A stretch of DNA of 64,000 bases from Xiphias gladius. Its lineage: Eukaryota > Chordata > Actinopteri > Istiophoriformes > Xiphiidae. The stretch lies in contig NC_053400.1 in the NCBI RefSeq assembly GCF_016859285.1, forward strand, positions 13,344,046-13,408,045, read 5' to 3'. A model generated the notes under the pieces. That model had not been told where the DNA came from. It worked only from the letters and a program-made list of their open reading frames with translations, and did no database searches. Position numbers and translations under genes: made by a program. Below, one piece after another: positions 15,301-25,490 of this stretch. Within the stretch, counting starts at the first letter, position 1. Each line of letters starts with the position of its first letter.

Positions 15301-16229
15301 GGTTTTCGTACTGTATAAACTAAGTACACCAGTGAGGACGTTTCAAACTTGGTATGAAACTGAGCACCGGGACTCTTAAGGCCTACTTGACATGGAAAAA
15401 AGATTTAAATATTCCATAAAGGAGACTGACCAGTGACCAGTGGCCAGTGAGTCTCACCTGTTGCAGAACTTTGTCCAGGGGCTCAGCTTTGACGATGTCG
15501 TCCAGAGTCAGTCCCGTCTCCTCTTTACACTGGTCTGTCAGCTCCAAAGTGTCCGGCTTGACAAGACATCTATGAAGCTTCCCGACCTGTGAGGGGATAT
15601 AGCGTTTCATGGCGCAGAATGCAGCGTGAAAAGAAGATGCTAAAATATGGCAAATGTATAGGCTATAGCCCCCACATTCAGGAAATTGACTCTTTAAAAA
15701 AAAAAAAAAAAAAAAAAGGGTCAAACAATTGACAATATAGTTGCAAACAGCACTTCATTGTCAACAAAGCGTTGTTTATATCGAGAGGTTGACATGCCAA
15801 ACCAAAAAGGTGTGTGTTTTTTTTTTTCCCCCGTTAGGCGAAATTACACCCCTCACCTGCTAGCTAAATTTTGGTCGCACACCTGTAAAAGGTGAGCTAA
15901 CAGCACGGCTGGACAGAGAATCGATGTAGCGTTAGCTAGCATGAGAGGATAGCAGGCTACGGGCGGCTTCCTGAGAGCACACCATGTTGATTTAAATGTC
16001 AAACATACTACTCCACTACAGGTACACGCTATGCCACAAACACTCTGGCTACACAAGAAAACCGCACAACGAACGAACGGGTCAGAAGGGTCCGTACCTT
16101 TTTCTCATGTAGGTCCACAATTTGCCACACCAAGAGAATTATTTCCCTCTCATCCGAACCCAGTTTACCCCCATTTGCACCAGCTGTTGCCCCAAAGAAC
16201 ACCACCAGAGTATCACTGTGCGAAGCCAT
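326..16229 (-). CDS. ESRP2: Epithelial splicing regulatory protein 2, 5' part (11 coding exons; 3' part lies beyond the left edge)
   Basis: RNA-binding nuclear protein that promotes epithelial-type alternative splicing. Exons in transcription order: 16229-16098, 15586-15458, 8061-7948, 7257-7143, 6846-6751, 6009-5955, 5401-5291, 4106-3974, 3702-3660, 1929-1628, 559-326. They sum to 1464 nt (488 codons) in continuous phase with GT-AG borders. The start [17 protein letters not shown] matches the family N-terminus, a DnaQ/RNase H-like fold. RRM1 is about residues 224-305 ([13 protein letters not shown]), RRM2 about 325-405 ([13 protein letters not shown]), and RRM3 starts near 449 ([13 protein letters not shown]) and runs out of the window. 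ESRP2 is preferred over ESRP1 because of [10 protein letters not shown] and [12 protein letters not shown], as I recall the two human paralogs. Intron 2 is very long (about 7.4 kb). RRM3 end, the C-terminal region and the 3' UTR are missing only because of the window edge. Confidence 0.93.
2215..2650. repeat. Abundant teleost interspersed repeat with AGCATGCTGACATGCTAA core
   Basis: Located in the ESRP2 intron between exons 10 and 9. It contains the run of gctaa/ttagcatg motifs (2287-2352), a block reading gacaatccaagagttgttgagatattt, and a later segment atatatcagtctggaccaaagtg (2544-2566). I recognise these blocks from memory as parts of one high-copy non-autonomous repeat in fish genomes. 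I see no ORF of its own and did not identify the class. It ends beside a poly(A) run at 2658-2679. Confidence 0.6.
4259..4660 (+). mobile_element. Teleost MITE-like repeat with TTAA-flanked inverted termini, copy 1
   Basis: Starts ttaaggaatagttcgacattttggg and runs through ctcatggctatatgg, gctggagccagcagcctgttagc and ttacctttggacagagccag. It ends in a degraded inverted copy of the start (ctaaccctcag ... gacattttaa). The same family occurs in the opposite orientation at 62660-62966. It is non-coding and lies in ESRP2 intron 7, between exons 8 and 7. Right boundary is approximate because the terminal repeat has decayed. Confidence 0.65.
4690..4900. repeat. Fold-back element with nested inverted repeats
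   Basis: Inner perfect 15-bp arms gcaaatacccacatg (4767-4781) and catgtgggtatttgc (4801-4815) are separated by 19 nt. Outer imperfect arms lie at 4691-4737 and 4851-4897 and share agctcccttatgcttttattag against ctaataaaagtataaggcagct. A second, mutually exclusive 11-bp hairpin pairs 4796-4806 with 4817-4827. The whole segment can fold as one long hairpin, as expected for a fold-back MITE. It sits in ESRP2 intron 7, just after the TTAA element. Confidence 0.7.
12459..12485. repeat. (CCA)n microsatellite
   Basis: About nine CCA/CAC units within ESRP2 intron 2. The apparent His-rich and Trp-rich reading frames over it are repeat artefacts. Confidence 0.95.
13178..13205. repeat. (ACA)n microsatellite
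   Basis: About nine ACA units within ESRP2 intron 2. Non-coding. Confidence 0.95.
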
Positions 16230-16830
16230 CAGGGACCACAAGGGTAAAAACTACAATTAAAGCAAAGATTAAAATAAAAATAACACGAGGGTTCACCTTT
16301 TTCCAAGTGATAAGGAGAGCGAACAAAAGGGCTGGAAACTCAATTGAGGTAAACGGAGAGAGAAAAAGGGGGGGGGAGATTATTTTCAGAGGAGCCACGA
16401 AAGAGTTTTGCGGTCAGAGACTCTACCTGTTGAAGCACTTGAGTTTGTTCTATCCAGAGATACTGGTTTAACTGGTAGAGAAGGGTGGAAATCCGTGTTT
16501 CTTTCACACGAACTCCATAACAAGCCCTGGAGTTTTTTTTTTTTTTTCTTTTTTTTCTCCTTCTTCTGAGTTACCTGTGTGGCTCGGCCTCTGCGCGAGG
16601 AGAATTCCAGCGGCGTCGTCTATTGGCTGCTTTGCAAAGGTGAGGGCGGGACGCTGAGGTGAGTGCTGTAATCTCATTGGCCAGTCCCGTTGGATCGGAA
16701 AGTAGGCTGGCAAAATAGGGGCCGTAATACCTCCGTGAGGCACACAGCCGACTGATGTTTCACGTTGACGGTGAGGAGTGGACCGAGTGTACTGCTCCAC
16801 GCGGAAAACCCACAGAGATACACCTGCACA
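16230..16830 (-). promoter_or_regulatory. ESRP2 5' flank / putative promoter region
   Basis: Sequence immediately upstream of the ESRP2 start codon. It is locally G/C-richer, with several CpG (for example near 16584-16660), a G run at 16369-16376 and a T-rich tract at 16531-16560. No TATA box can be assigned with confidence. The placement is inferred only from position relative to the start codon. Confidence 0.4.
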
Positions 16831-19800
16831 CAGAGACGAACTTTTGAATATTGTGGGAGGGTATATTGGTATACAGGTATATGGTTTTCCCCTTCAGATT
16901 AGCTTTGTGTGGCAGAATTTGAATGTAAAAAAAGACTCCAAAAATGACTTTTAGGTAATATGGAACTGTGGTAAAATGAGTTGGAGACACAACATTTGTG
17001 TAGCCTGTTAATATTTGTTGTCTGTCATCACTCTATTCCCATGTGTTTGTGTTACAATTTGAAGAATAACAGTGAGTATGTGTACTGTTTCCATTGTCTG
17101 CTCTTCTTCCCCATCATCGTATAAGTAGTATTGGAGGCCAGAAATTCACACAAATGAATTTATTATATGTTCATTGCCTCACTAGTCATCGCTTTACCTA
17201 ATTTTTTACAGAGCGTACACTTAATATTTGCAGAATTTGCACACATGGAGAACGTTTCTCGTGCGATCTATCGGGACACATCAGAGGTATATTAAAGAAT
17301 AAATGTTGTAGGAGTTGGTAGCAGCGTAGCTAAGCTGATTCTTCATTAAAATAACATTTTGGAGTGCATACACTGATTTTACCCTCTTCCTGAATCAATA
17401 CAATATTCAGCAGATGGAAAAACTAAAAGTACTCTGTTGTAGAAACAATCTTGTTCCCTAAAGTTTCACTGATGTTATGCAGATGCAGAACTGAAGACCT
17501 GCACCATATAGGGTCGATTTTCACAAACTGTTTGAAAATGTGAACTTTGGATTATTGATATTGTGCCATCACCAGAAAGAGTTTCCCCCAAATGACATCT
17601 ACTTGGCAAAGTTTCTATGGGTTTGTTCATGGTAAAGCAGCTTAGGTAAAAGGTATAGGGAATGCAGGAAGGATAGAAGGAAGGGAGGACGGGAGAAAAG
17701 AAAGAGGAAACACAGACACATGCAGACAGGGAGAACAACTAAAGAACAGAGGAATCAGCACTGTGCTTAATGGAGAGTAGCATTTAATATATTTTTTCTT
17801 AATATGTTTTTGACTTGAGATCCTTATTCATTGTCTAAAAATCATTTTTTTATAATGTTATATAACCATTTTCTGGTCACATATATGAAGTGTCTCGCCC
17901 TTTTGCATGGCTAGATTTATTTTTTATCTAGGAGCAGCTCTCAATCTAGGAATAAAAAAATATGGCACTTCAAAAGAGCACAATATTCAATCTAGAGTTT
18001 TTAGTCACTCCACAGGTCCTTGCTGACCTGTAGGAGTTTTCAGTAGTCTTTGGCTCTGTTCCCAGAATGCGATGTTTTGTTGTTCCTGACACTCCCAGCT
18101 CTGCTCGCTATGGGCCAGCAGACTGGAGTGAATGCAAGGCTTTTTGTCTGTTCACTTCCTTTCACTCATTTAAATCCCCCAGTCTCAAGAGTAGTGTCTC
18201 CTTCCTTATGTGGAAATCATTCTTTCCAGCTGAACCAGTCTGATTAGTTGGGGGACACACTGGGGAACCCTTCAGCTGAAATCTTAGACACATAATGATA
18301 TTCAGCCACAACAATAAGGAACATTAATCTTCATGACTTAGCAAAGTAGGCATGCTTATACATGTTGTCCATCTGTGGCACTAAAATGACAAGCATAAGT
18401 CTTTCTTTCAGCAGGTGTAATTGGTAGTAAAGCTGTACAATTGAGAAAGCAACCTGTGCAAGTCACCACCATTCCCAGAAAATAGCTTTGCTTTAGTGTA
18501 TGCCGTGACTTTGTTTCGTGTGGTATGAGGTGTGTGCAGGGCTTCCACTGACCCAGTGGGGAAACGGAGTTACAGCAACCACCACTTCTCAGTGAACCGA
18601 TTTGTGCCTCAATTGTCCAAACTGGCAGGTCTTGTCTTGTGTCTTGCTTTTGGCTGGGGCCTAGGAAAGAATGGGTTACATTTAAAGGGATTACACTAAT
18701 CTTATTACAAAAATAAGTGGTTGCTTATACAGTAGGATTACTGCGAGGCAACTATTGAAGCAAAAGGTATTGATTGCATTTAACATATTGTAACCCTAAT
18801 GTCACGGAAGTTAAATGCCAATGGGCAGGTGTGTGCTTACACTAATTTTCACTTTTGTGTCAACTTTTCAAATTTTTGCGTTAATCCAGTGAAATAGTAC
18901 ATTGGCGTGTTGTAGGAGTATACTCATAATAAAAGGCAGTGGGTACGTTAGGCACATACCACACTGCTGATGTTGTCTCACTTGCACGCTTCTTCCTCAT
19001 TCTATGAGAAAAAGTCTGTGTTTCTCAAAGTCAGCTCTCATTTCTCGGGTGAGACACGTTTTTTTTTTTTTTTTTGGTCACACCCTTTGCTCTGTAATTT
19101 TCCACTGCCACAGTTTTAATAATCCTAGTATTCAAGGGATCCAATTAAATTGATGAGGGCTGTAACAATAGGTTTTTTCAATCTTCAGTTCAAGTCATTA
19201 TCACAATGAGCCGTCTCATAGTGTTCAGCACAATACACAAATTACACCCCAGGGGAAAATCTTTAGAATGAAATTACAACTCTTCCAAAATTTTTTCAAA
19301 AACTTGACATTTGTACTGTACTGTACTTTGAGCTGCCCAGAAAGGACACAGGCGAGGGTCGCTTATTTTTGAGGAATTGTAGTGTATCATGAATACCAGC
19401 GTATATTTGGCATATTAGTTGTTAGTAGAATTATCAGATCTATAATAGTAGTATTAAACATCATAAACATTATGGATACCAGTGCGGTAGAGTTGAATTG
19501 AGTCACCCGGGGTTTTCTGTCTAGTATTTCTCTCATTACCATTACAGAGATCCATTCACATGAGCTAAATATGAACTGACTAACTGTATATGCTTTACAT
19601 TACCAGACTTATGAATCAAGCTTTTGGGACAAATTTGTAAAATCTGTTGAAGTGCTTTCTTCTGGAAAAGATTGGTTCCTTCCACTTAGACCACTCCAGC
19701 AACACAGATGTATGAAGCAATGCAGCACTAGAAATGATAATCTCAGCATGACCCTTCCCCTGCATAAATACATTTAAAAGAAGAGACATACAATGGGAAA

Positions 19801-20955
19801 GTGAAATGAAATTTTTATTTTTATTTTTATTTTTATTTTTTCTTATGACAGCACACCGAAATGATGGCTAAACTCAATTATTAAAAACACACTGCTGTCA
19901 CTGCCATCTACTGGTCAGTTGATAACAGGAGCTTTTTTGTGTGTTGTTATATCAACAGACAAACTCAGTATTCAATGATAATGGTATATTATAGATATTT
20001 AATTGACGTATGTGGGAGAAAAAAATGTCAGTAAATAAGCTGATACTGAACTGTCTTACCACAAAATGTAGGTTTGACTGTGAAAAAAAATTAAGACATG
20101 ATTCCTCTTTTTGCTGCCCACCAAAGGGAACATGCAGTTTTTCATTTTGCAATCTTTTCATTGAGAGGAAGTTGAAAGCATGACTGTTGTCTGTAGCGCG
20201 ATACCAGGACAATCGTTACCTAACTTGTCACCAGTAAAAAGCATTTTTAAAATAGTAGTAGTTTTTGGATTCCATAAGAGATTAAAACAGGGCATTACGG
20301 GTAAATTAAACAAAATATTTGTTACATGACTTCACAATCACATAATCCGACAGTATCAGAGATGTTACAGCTCCTCAAGAAAGAGAGACAGCAAGATTGA
20401 AAATGTCTTAAAGCCTTGTCTTCAACAAGATAGCTGCTGTGAGAGAGTGAAATATCAAAAGCAGAGATAAGTGGCAGATGCAACCACAGGATTACCAGCA
20501 GAAAACTTACTGTGCTTTGCCTAATCATTTCCCCACGCTTACAGGCAATTACAAAAGGCTTAAACAGAATTAATAACACAATCAATACAATTTTTCTTTG
20601 CTGGCATCAACAAAATAATAAAAAAATACTATATTTTTACAAAAACTTACATTAAGATGTGTAATGCGTATATAATTACTTATTGTGCTATTTTAATAAT
20701 AAAAGGCATAAATCTAAGTACATACATAATATATAACATATTTATAAATATAGGTTCACAATTGAAAAACAAACAAACATATAAAATGGGTAATTTACAG
20801 AGTTGGACAAATATTGCACAGATAAACTGACATCCTGTTAATCTGTGTTGTAATTTCATAAAAATGAGCTTCATTTCAGGCAAAATTTCCTTCATTACAA
20901 AATACATACAGTATACGCACACACAGCACAGACACTATCCCATCAATTTTCAATA
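16831..20955. other. Intergenic region between ESRP2 and the GPCR pair
   Basis: No gene recognised. It contains a poly(T) run at about 19060-19075 and (TTTTA)n at 19808-19842. The part adjoining 20955 is A/T-rich and probably includes the 3' UTR of the first GPCR gene. ORFs here are short and lack family features. Confidence 0.6.
19808..19842. repeat. (TTTTA)n microsatellite
   Basis: Five or six TTTTA pentamers in a row. On the minus strand this reads as overlapping AATAAA-like hexamers, so it could supply polyadenylation signals for the GPCR gene, but at more than 1 kb from its stop codon this is speculative. Confidence 0.85.
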
Positions 20956-22041
20956 TCAGGATGGATTATTTTCACACATTTTTATTAATATGTCCATTTG
21001 GTCTTTTGACTCCGACACACACTGAGAGCTGGTGGTCTGTTTGCTTTGTCTCTTGGACACAAAGGACATCTCTCTATTGCCCTCGCCCGGTGAGGTGCTG
21101 GAGATGTGGCGGAAGAGCTTCTGGATGCCGGTGTCACGCGGGGAGCTCCTGAAGGACCGAGCTGCAAACATGTAGAGGATAGGGTTAACAGTGCTGCTGA
21201 TGAACACCATGGCTCCAGCAATGATGCTCATCGTATTCCTGACACTCTCCAGACTCCTCGCTTCTTTAGAGAACAAGCCCTGAATGGCCAGGATGATGAG
21301 TGAGAGGACATTTCCTATGTGATGAGGTGTCCAACAAATGGCAAACACAACCACTACACTGGTGATAAGAACAGTAGATTTGCGCTTGGACTTGAAGGTC
21401 ATCTGAGTAATCCGGCTAAACAGGCAGCCATAGCAGACCACCAGGACGGAGAAGGGTAATATGTAGCCAACCAGTGTCTCTAGCAGAACAAACACCAGCT
21501 CCTGGGTGTCAGAAGTGTACTGTTGGTACAGACAGTGATCCTCACCAGATTCATTTCCTACAACCTGAGTTGGAATGATAGGTATGCTGAACAAGAATGC
21601 TGCAGTCCACAGAGTCAGCAGTACTTTATTCAGAGCTTTTTGCCTCTTCCACTTAGCTGAGGCAAAAGGATAGCGCACAGACACAAAACGTTCCACGCTC
21701 ATGAGGGTGATGAGGAAAACACTGCTGTACATACAGGCTTTGATTGTGTACACCATGGCTTTGCAGGAGGCCTCTCCAAACACCCAGGAGTGGGCCAGGG
21801 AGTAGATCCACAGAGGCAGGGTGATGAGGACCAGCAGGTCCGCAGCAGCCAGGTGCAGGATGAGCACCAAAGTGTGGGAACGATGCTTGACGTGTCTCAG
21901 GATGGTCCAGATAACCAGAAGGTTCCCCGGAGCTCCTATCAGGAAGGACAGACCCAGGATCACACAAGCCACTGCTGTCCCACCTTCAAACTCCTCAGGG
22001 GCCATTTTCTCTGAAGAAGACAGCTCAGCTGAGTTGTTCAT
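20956..22041 (-). CDS. Leukotriene B4 receptor-like GPCR, copy A (361 aa)
   Basis: Class A (rhodopsin-like) seven-helix receptor encoded in one exon. Visible hallmarks are GAPGNLLVIW in TM1, LHLAAADLLVLITLPLW in TM2, the TM3 cysteine in ASCKAM paired with HCLYQQ in extracellular loop 2, SVERFVSV in place of the usual DRY, CWTPHH in TM6 and NPILYMF in TM7. The serine-rich basic tail is typical for arrestin/kinase targets. The overall pattern, with a short N-terminus and the SVNPILY ending, resembles the LTB4R group of chemoattractant receptors, coupling to Gi by family knowledge. The N-terminus MNNSAEL has an N-glycosylation sequon at N2, and NES in loop 2 is another. A second in-frame Met lies at residue 13. 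Related orphan or chemoattractant receptors remain possible, so no symbol is given. Confidence 0.8.
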   Translation of the reverse strand: MNNSAELSSSEKMAPEEFEGGTAVACVILGLSFLIGAPGNLLVIWTILRHVKHRSHTLVLILHLAAADLLVLITLPLWIYSLAHSWVFGEASCKAMVYTIKACMYSSVFLITLMSVERFVSVRYPFASAKWKRQKALNKVLLTLWTAAFLFSIPIIPTQVVGNESGEDHCLYQQYTSDTQELVFVLLETLVGYILPFSVLVVCYGCLFSRITQMTFKSKRKSTVLITSVVVVFAICWTPHHIGNVLSLIILAIQGLFSKEARSLESVRNTMSIIAGAMVFISSTVNPILYMFAARSFRSSPRDTGIQKLFRHISSTSPGEGNREMSFVSKRQSKQTTSSQCVSESKDQMDILIKMCENNPS

Positions 22042-22150
22042 AATGCAAGTGTGTGTGCTGACAGTGGTGTCTGCATGAAAAGCAAAACAAAGTGCTGTAC
22101 AAGCAAGTTTTCACTTCCCTTTAAGAATAGACTGCACAGGAACAGGGTTT
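21796..22150 (-). repeat. Near-identical tract shared with copy B (member A)
   Basis: Bases 21796 to about 22018 are identical to 23873 to about 24095, with no silent differences over TM1-TM2. The similarity continues across the start codon into the 5' flank to about 22150, with one 5-nt indel and a few substitutions. Outside the tract the two genes diverge sharply, beginning at the codons after LPLWIYSL. Confidence 0.9.
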
Positions 22151-23089
22151 CCTCACAGGCCTATTTGAGGCACGACAAGGTGATTCATGCATGTGTCATG
22201 CGTCCATTTTTCAATCCTATGTTGTTAAGATCTAAAAATTAGAAAAACCAGCTGCTACATCAGATACTAAATGGAGACACAGTAACATTAACAGAGGCAT
22301 TTAATGACCCTGTGCATTAGAACAAAGCTAATGAAGCTTATTTGATACATGCTAAATTTTAACTAGATGGAGACCCACAACCTTTTCATTTACCAGGTAA
22401 TACATTTTCATTTTTATTTCAGTAAACAAAAATGTGATTGTCTATCTACTTTTTTGTTGCTCAGGTACTCAAAAATTAAAATTGCCGCCCACATTCAGAA
22501 TAAACTATTACAGTGTTGTTTTGACTGACTTATGAATAACTTTTGTTTCCTTAGCATATAATGTAGCGTTCTTTTGGCATGTTTTTTTAGCTTCAATAGT
22601 TGCCCTTATTAGGGTTGTTCTCTCTCAGATAAAAATAAGCTGGAATGACACACTCTTCAAGTTTTAACAATAAACAAAAATGGAATAATTCTAGCATTTC
22701 CAAGAACACTGATTTAGAGGTATGTCATTAAATTCTTTAATGAAAGAAAACAGATTTTCCATTAATTATAACATACACAATACACATTACACAACACTGG
22801 ATGATATCAGATTTTTTTTAAATTTTTTGAATTTAATTAAATTTTCCCTCCAACAATAAATTGCAATCAACAATGAGAAACACATTAAGATCACAACCAC
22901 ATGTTTGCTTGTATTGACGTCCAAGGGTGAATGGGAAACAAGGATTGGAGAGCATGGCATCTGTTAAAGGAATGATTTGCAACACTTTATCTTTGCCAAC
23001 ACTATTTACAAAATTGAGACTTTCCGTAGTCTCTTAATTAACTGAAGAAGGCAATTATCACATTTTCCCGTCATCACAGTTTCAGCAAT
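22151..23089. other. Spacer between the two GPCR genes
   Basis: A/T-rich spacer of about 0.9 kb. It should include the 5' flank of copy A and the 3' UTR of copy B. No ORF with recognisable features. Confidence 0.6.
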
Positions 23090-24082
23090 TCAGTTTTTCT
23101 CACACGGGTCAGACATCAGCTCGACCTGCGTATTTGCTGCCCTCTGGCCAGTCTGCTTTTGTACTACCAGCTCCCTGAGTTTGTTGGTGTGAGTGGCCAT
23201 TTCCTGGAACAGCCTGACCAGGCGGGACTCCTTGAGACTCCCTTGTAAGTTCCTTGCCAAAAAGACGTATAAAATTGGATTCACTGAACTGCTAACAAAC
23301 ACAAGAGCACCGGAGCTAAAGACAATACTCTGCGGCACACATTCATGTTCTCTACCCGATCCTAAGATGCAAACCAGATCAATAATTTCGATAATATGGT
23401 AAGGCAACCAGCACAGAGTGAAGGCTATCACCACTGTGTGGACAAGAACCATGGATTTATGTTTGGAGTTGTAACTCGTTTTCCTGAGCTGGGCAGCTAT
23501 TAAACAGTAACAGATACCAAGAATGATGAAAGGAACTACAAACCCCCCCAAGGTCTTCAAGCATAAGAAGATGATCTCTTGAGTCACGGATCTGAATTCC
23601 TTGATAAAACACTGCTCAGTTCCATCAGTTTCAACCAAAGGCTGGGTTAGTAAAGCAGGTACTCCTAGAAGGAAAGCAAGGACCCACAAAGGTACGAGAC
23701 ATCTGTTCTGTACACTCTTGACCTTCCAGCGCATCATCACAAACGGATGGCAGATGGCTAGAAAGCGCTCCACACTCATGAGGGTGATGATGGAGATGCT
23801 GCTAAACATACACACACTGATTATGTACACCAAGGCTTTGCAGGTAGCCCCTCCAAACACCCACGTTTGTATCAGGGAGTAGATCCACAGAGGCAGGGTG
23901 ATGAGGACCAGCAGGTCCGCAGCAGCCAGGTGCAGGATGAGCACCAAAGTGTGGGAACGATGCTTGACGTGTCTCAGGATGGTCCAGATAACCAGAAGGT
24001 TCCCCGGAGCTCCTATCAGGAAGGACAGACCCAGGATCACACAAGCCACTGCTGTCCCACCTTCAAACTCCTCAGGGGCCAT
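23090..24082 (-). CDS. Leukotriene B4 receptor-like GPCR, copy B (330 aa)
   Basis: Tandem paralog of the gene at 20956-22041, same strand. It has a class A GPCR layout: TM1-TM2 identical to copy A, TM3 cysteine in ATCKAL with EQCFIK in loop 2, SVERFLAI at the end of TM3, CWLPYH in TM6 and NPILYVF in TM7, followed by a short tail. From residue about 70 onward it differs from copy A at most variable positions. The start is the Met equivalent to Met13 of copy A, because a 5-nt deletion upstream puts the first ATG out of frame. The protein therefore lacks the N-terminal NNS glycosylation sequon. Ligand not proven by sequence. Confidence 0.78.
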   Translation of the reverse strand: MAPEEFEGGTAVACVILGLSFLIGAPGNLLVIWTILRHVKHRSHTLVLILHLAAADLLVLITLPLWIYSLIQTWVFGGATCKALVYIISVCMFSSISIITLMSVERFLAICHPFVMMRWKVKSVQNRCLVPLWVLAFLLGVPALLTQPLVETDGTEQCFIKEFRSVTQEIIFLCLKTLGGFVVPFIILGICYCLIAAQLRKTSYNSKHKSMVLVHTVVIAFTLCWLPYHIIEIIDLVCILGSGREHECVPQSIVFSSGALVFVSSSVNPILYVFLARNLQGSLKESRLVRLFQEMATHTNKLRELVVQKQTGQRAANTQVELMSDPCEKN

Positions 24083-24222
24083 TTTCTCTGAAGAAGACAG
24101 CTGAGTTGTTCATAATGCAAGTGTGTGTGCTGACAGTGGTGTCTGGATGAAAAGCAAAACGAAGTGCTGTACAAGCAAGTTTTCACTTCCCTTTAAGAAT
24201 ACACTGTCAAGGAACAGGGTTT
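23873..24222 (-). repeat. Near-identical tract shared with copy A (member B)
   Basis: Partner of 21796-22150. The offset is a constant 2077 bp up to the start codon, then 2072 after the 5-nt deletion (caGCTCAGCT in copy A against cagct in copy B at about 24098). Identity falls off near 24222 in the 5' flank. Confidence 0.9.
24072..24113 (-). other. uORF overlapping the start codon of copy B
   Basis: The ATG that starts the longer protein in copy A is preserved at 24113-24111. After the 5-nt deletion it reads MNNSAVFFRENGP and stops at TGA (24074-24072), overlapping the main ATG at 24082-24080. If included in the mRNA it would be a 13-codon overlapping uORF expected to lower translation of the receptor. 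Confidence 0.7.
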
Positions 24223-24549
24223 CTCAAGGTTTTGAGAGTCACAGATATTACTTCATATATGGACATATTTGATAGGCTCCTTCCATATATCTGATTTAGA
24301 TTTGATGACCAGTGTAATGTTTCCTTGTGATCTCCTATTCATTTTTGTTATAGAGTGCAGGTAGAGCTACAGAAGTTGATCATGCTCTCATTTTCAGTTT
24401 GGCATTAAAGCAAACTTTGCCCAGCTTAAAAAGGCTTTAATGCTGCTATAACAGTTTATGGTTTAATTATGTCAGTGATCCATCTAGCTTCATGGCCTTA
24501 CATCAGACTGTAATCTGCCTTTGTAGATTTGTAGATTTGTAGATTTATA

Positions 24550-24707
<158 letters not shown>

Positions 24708-25490
24708 AATCACTAAGTTTAAAGTTGTCATGATGACGTTGTTACAATGCGCAGCTAAGACATCCTCCCCTCAGTCAGCTGCCTGCTCGGTGAAACAAAC
24801 ATGACGATGTTGTCAACCAAGATGTTTTCAGTGCAGCAGCACTAAAAGTACAGCACTGAACACAGCAAGGAACGTTGGATATTGTCTTTAACTAAGTTTG
24901 TGACAAACTGTAAGTGAGGATTTAATACAAGATCGAGGTCTGGTGCTCGCTAAGAGTGGCTAGCTACGTAGCTAATATTAGGCTAACAAGTAAGCTAGTA
25001 TTAGCTTACGTTAGCCAGGTAAAACGCTTCTGTTAGCGGCGTGAACTCTCATTCAGCATCAGGTCTACTAGGGTATTTGTGTTAGCGAATTTGGTCGCTG
25101 ACCCACGGTCTTTACTTTCTGTGGCCAAATTTGCCTATTACACGTCACCAGAAACAGTCCAATACGGGTTTACTTTGCACCTGTACCAACTGTATTGAGC
25201 TAACATTAAGTTTGCCTGGTTGAGGACTGAGAGTAAGGCAGCTAACATATCCGGCAATCCGACATTGTTGTCCCAACTGGCTAATTAAAAATCACTACTA
25301 AGTCATACATTGACACGAATCAGCGACGATCCCATGCTAGCACTTTTGTATTTGTTTGATATTTACGCTAAGTTTAGTAAAGTGTGGCCAACGTCAGCTA
25401 ACTCACTTCTGCCCTCACAGGTTTTTTTTTGCCCTTTGATCGGGACAAACACCATTTTAACAAGTTGAGAAGTGGACCGTGAACACTGCA
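24708..25490 (+). promoter_or_regulatory. AMFR 5' flank and 5' leader
   Basis: Sequence upstream of the AMFR ATG. It contains a cluster of gctagc/ttagc motifs at 24958-25018 and ends in a T-rich stretch followed by the leader directly before the ATG at 25491. No TATA box is assigned. The transcription start cannot be located from sequence alone. Confidence 0.4.

Larger units (their letters stand above)
8062..15457 (-). other. ESRP2 intron 2 (about 7.4 kb), no additional gene seen
   Basis: Long intron between exon 2 (15586-15458) and exon 3 (8061-7948). I see no exon-like ORF with family resemblance on either strand. It contains simple repeats: poly(T) at about 8799-8817, poly(A) at about 9966-9987 and 15101-15123, (CCA)n at about 12460-12484, (ACA)n at 13178-13205 and an A-rich stretch at about 14136-14180. 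Long first or second introns often carry regulatory elements, but I cannot point to one. Confidence 0.75.

Noticed and set aside
16031-16471. 146-residue ORF antisense to ESRP2 exon 1
   Set aside because: Shadow of the ESRP2 first exon and its flank; no family resemblance.
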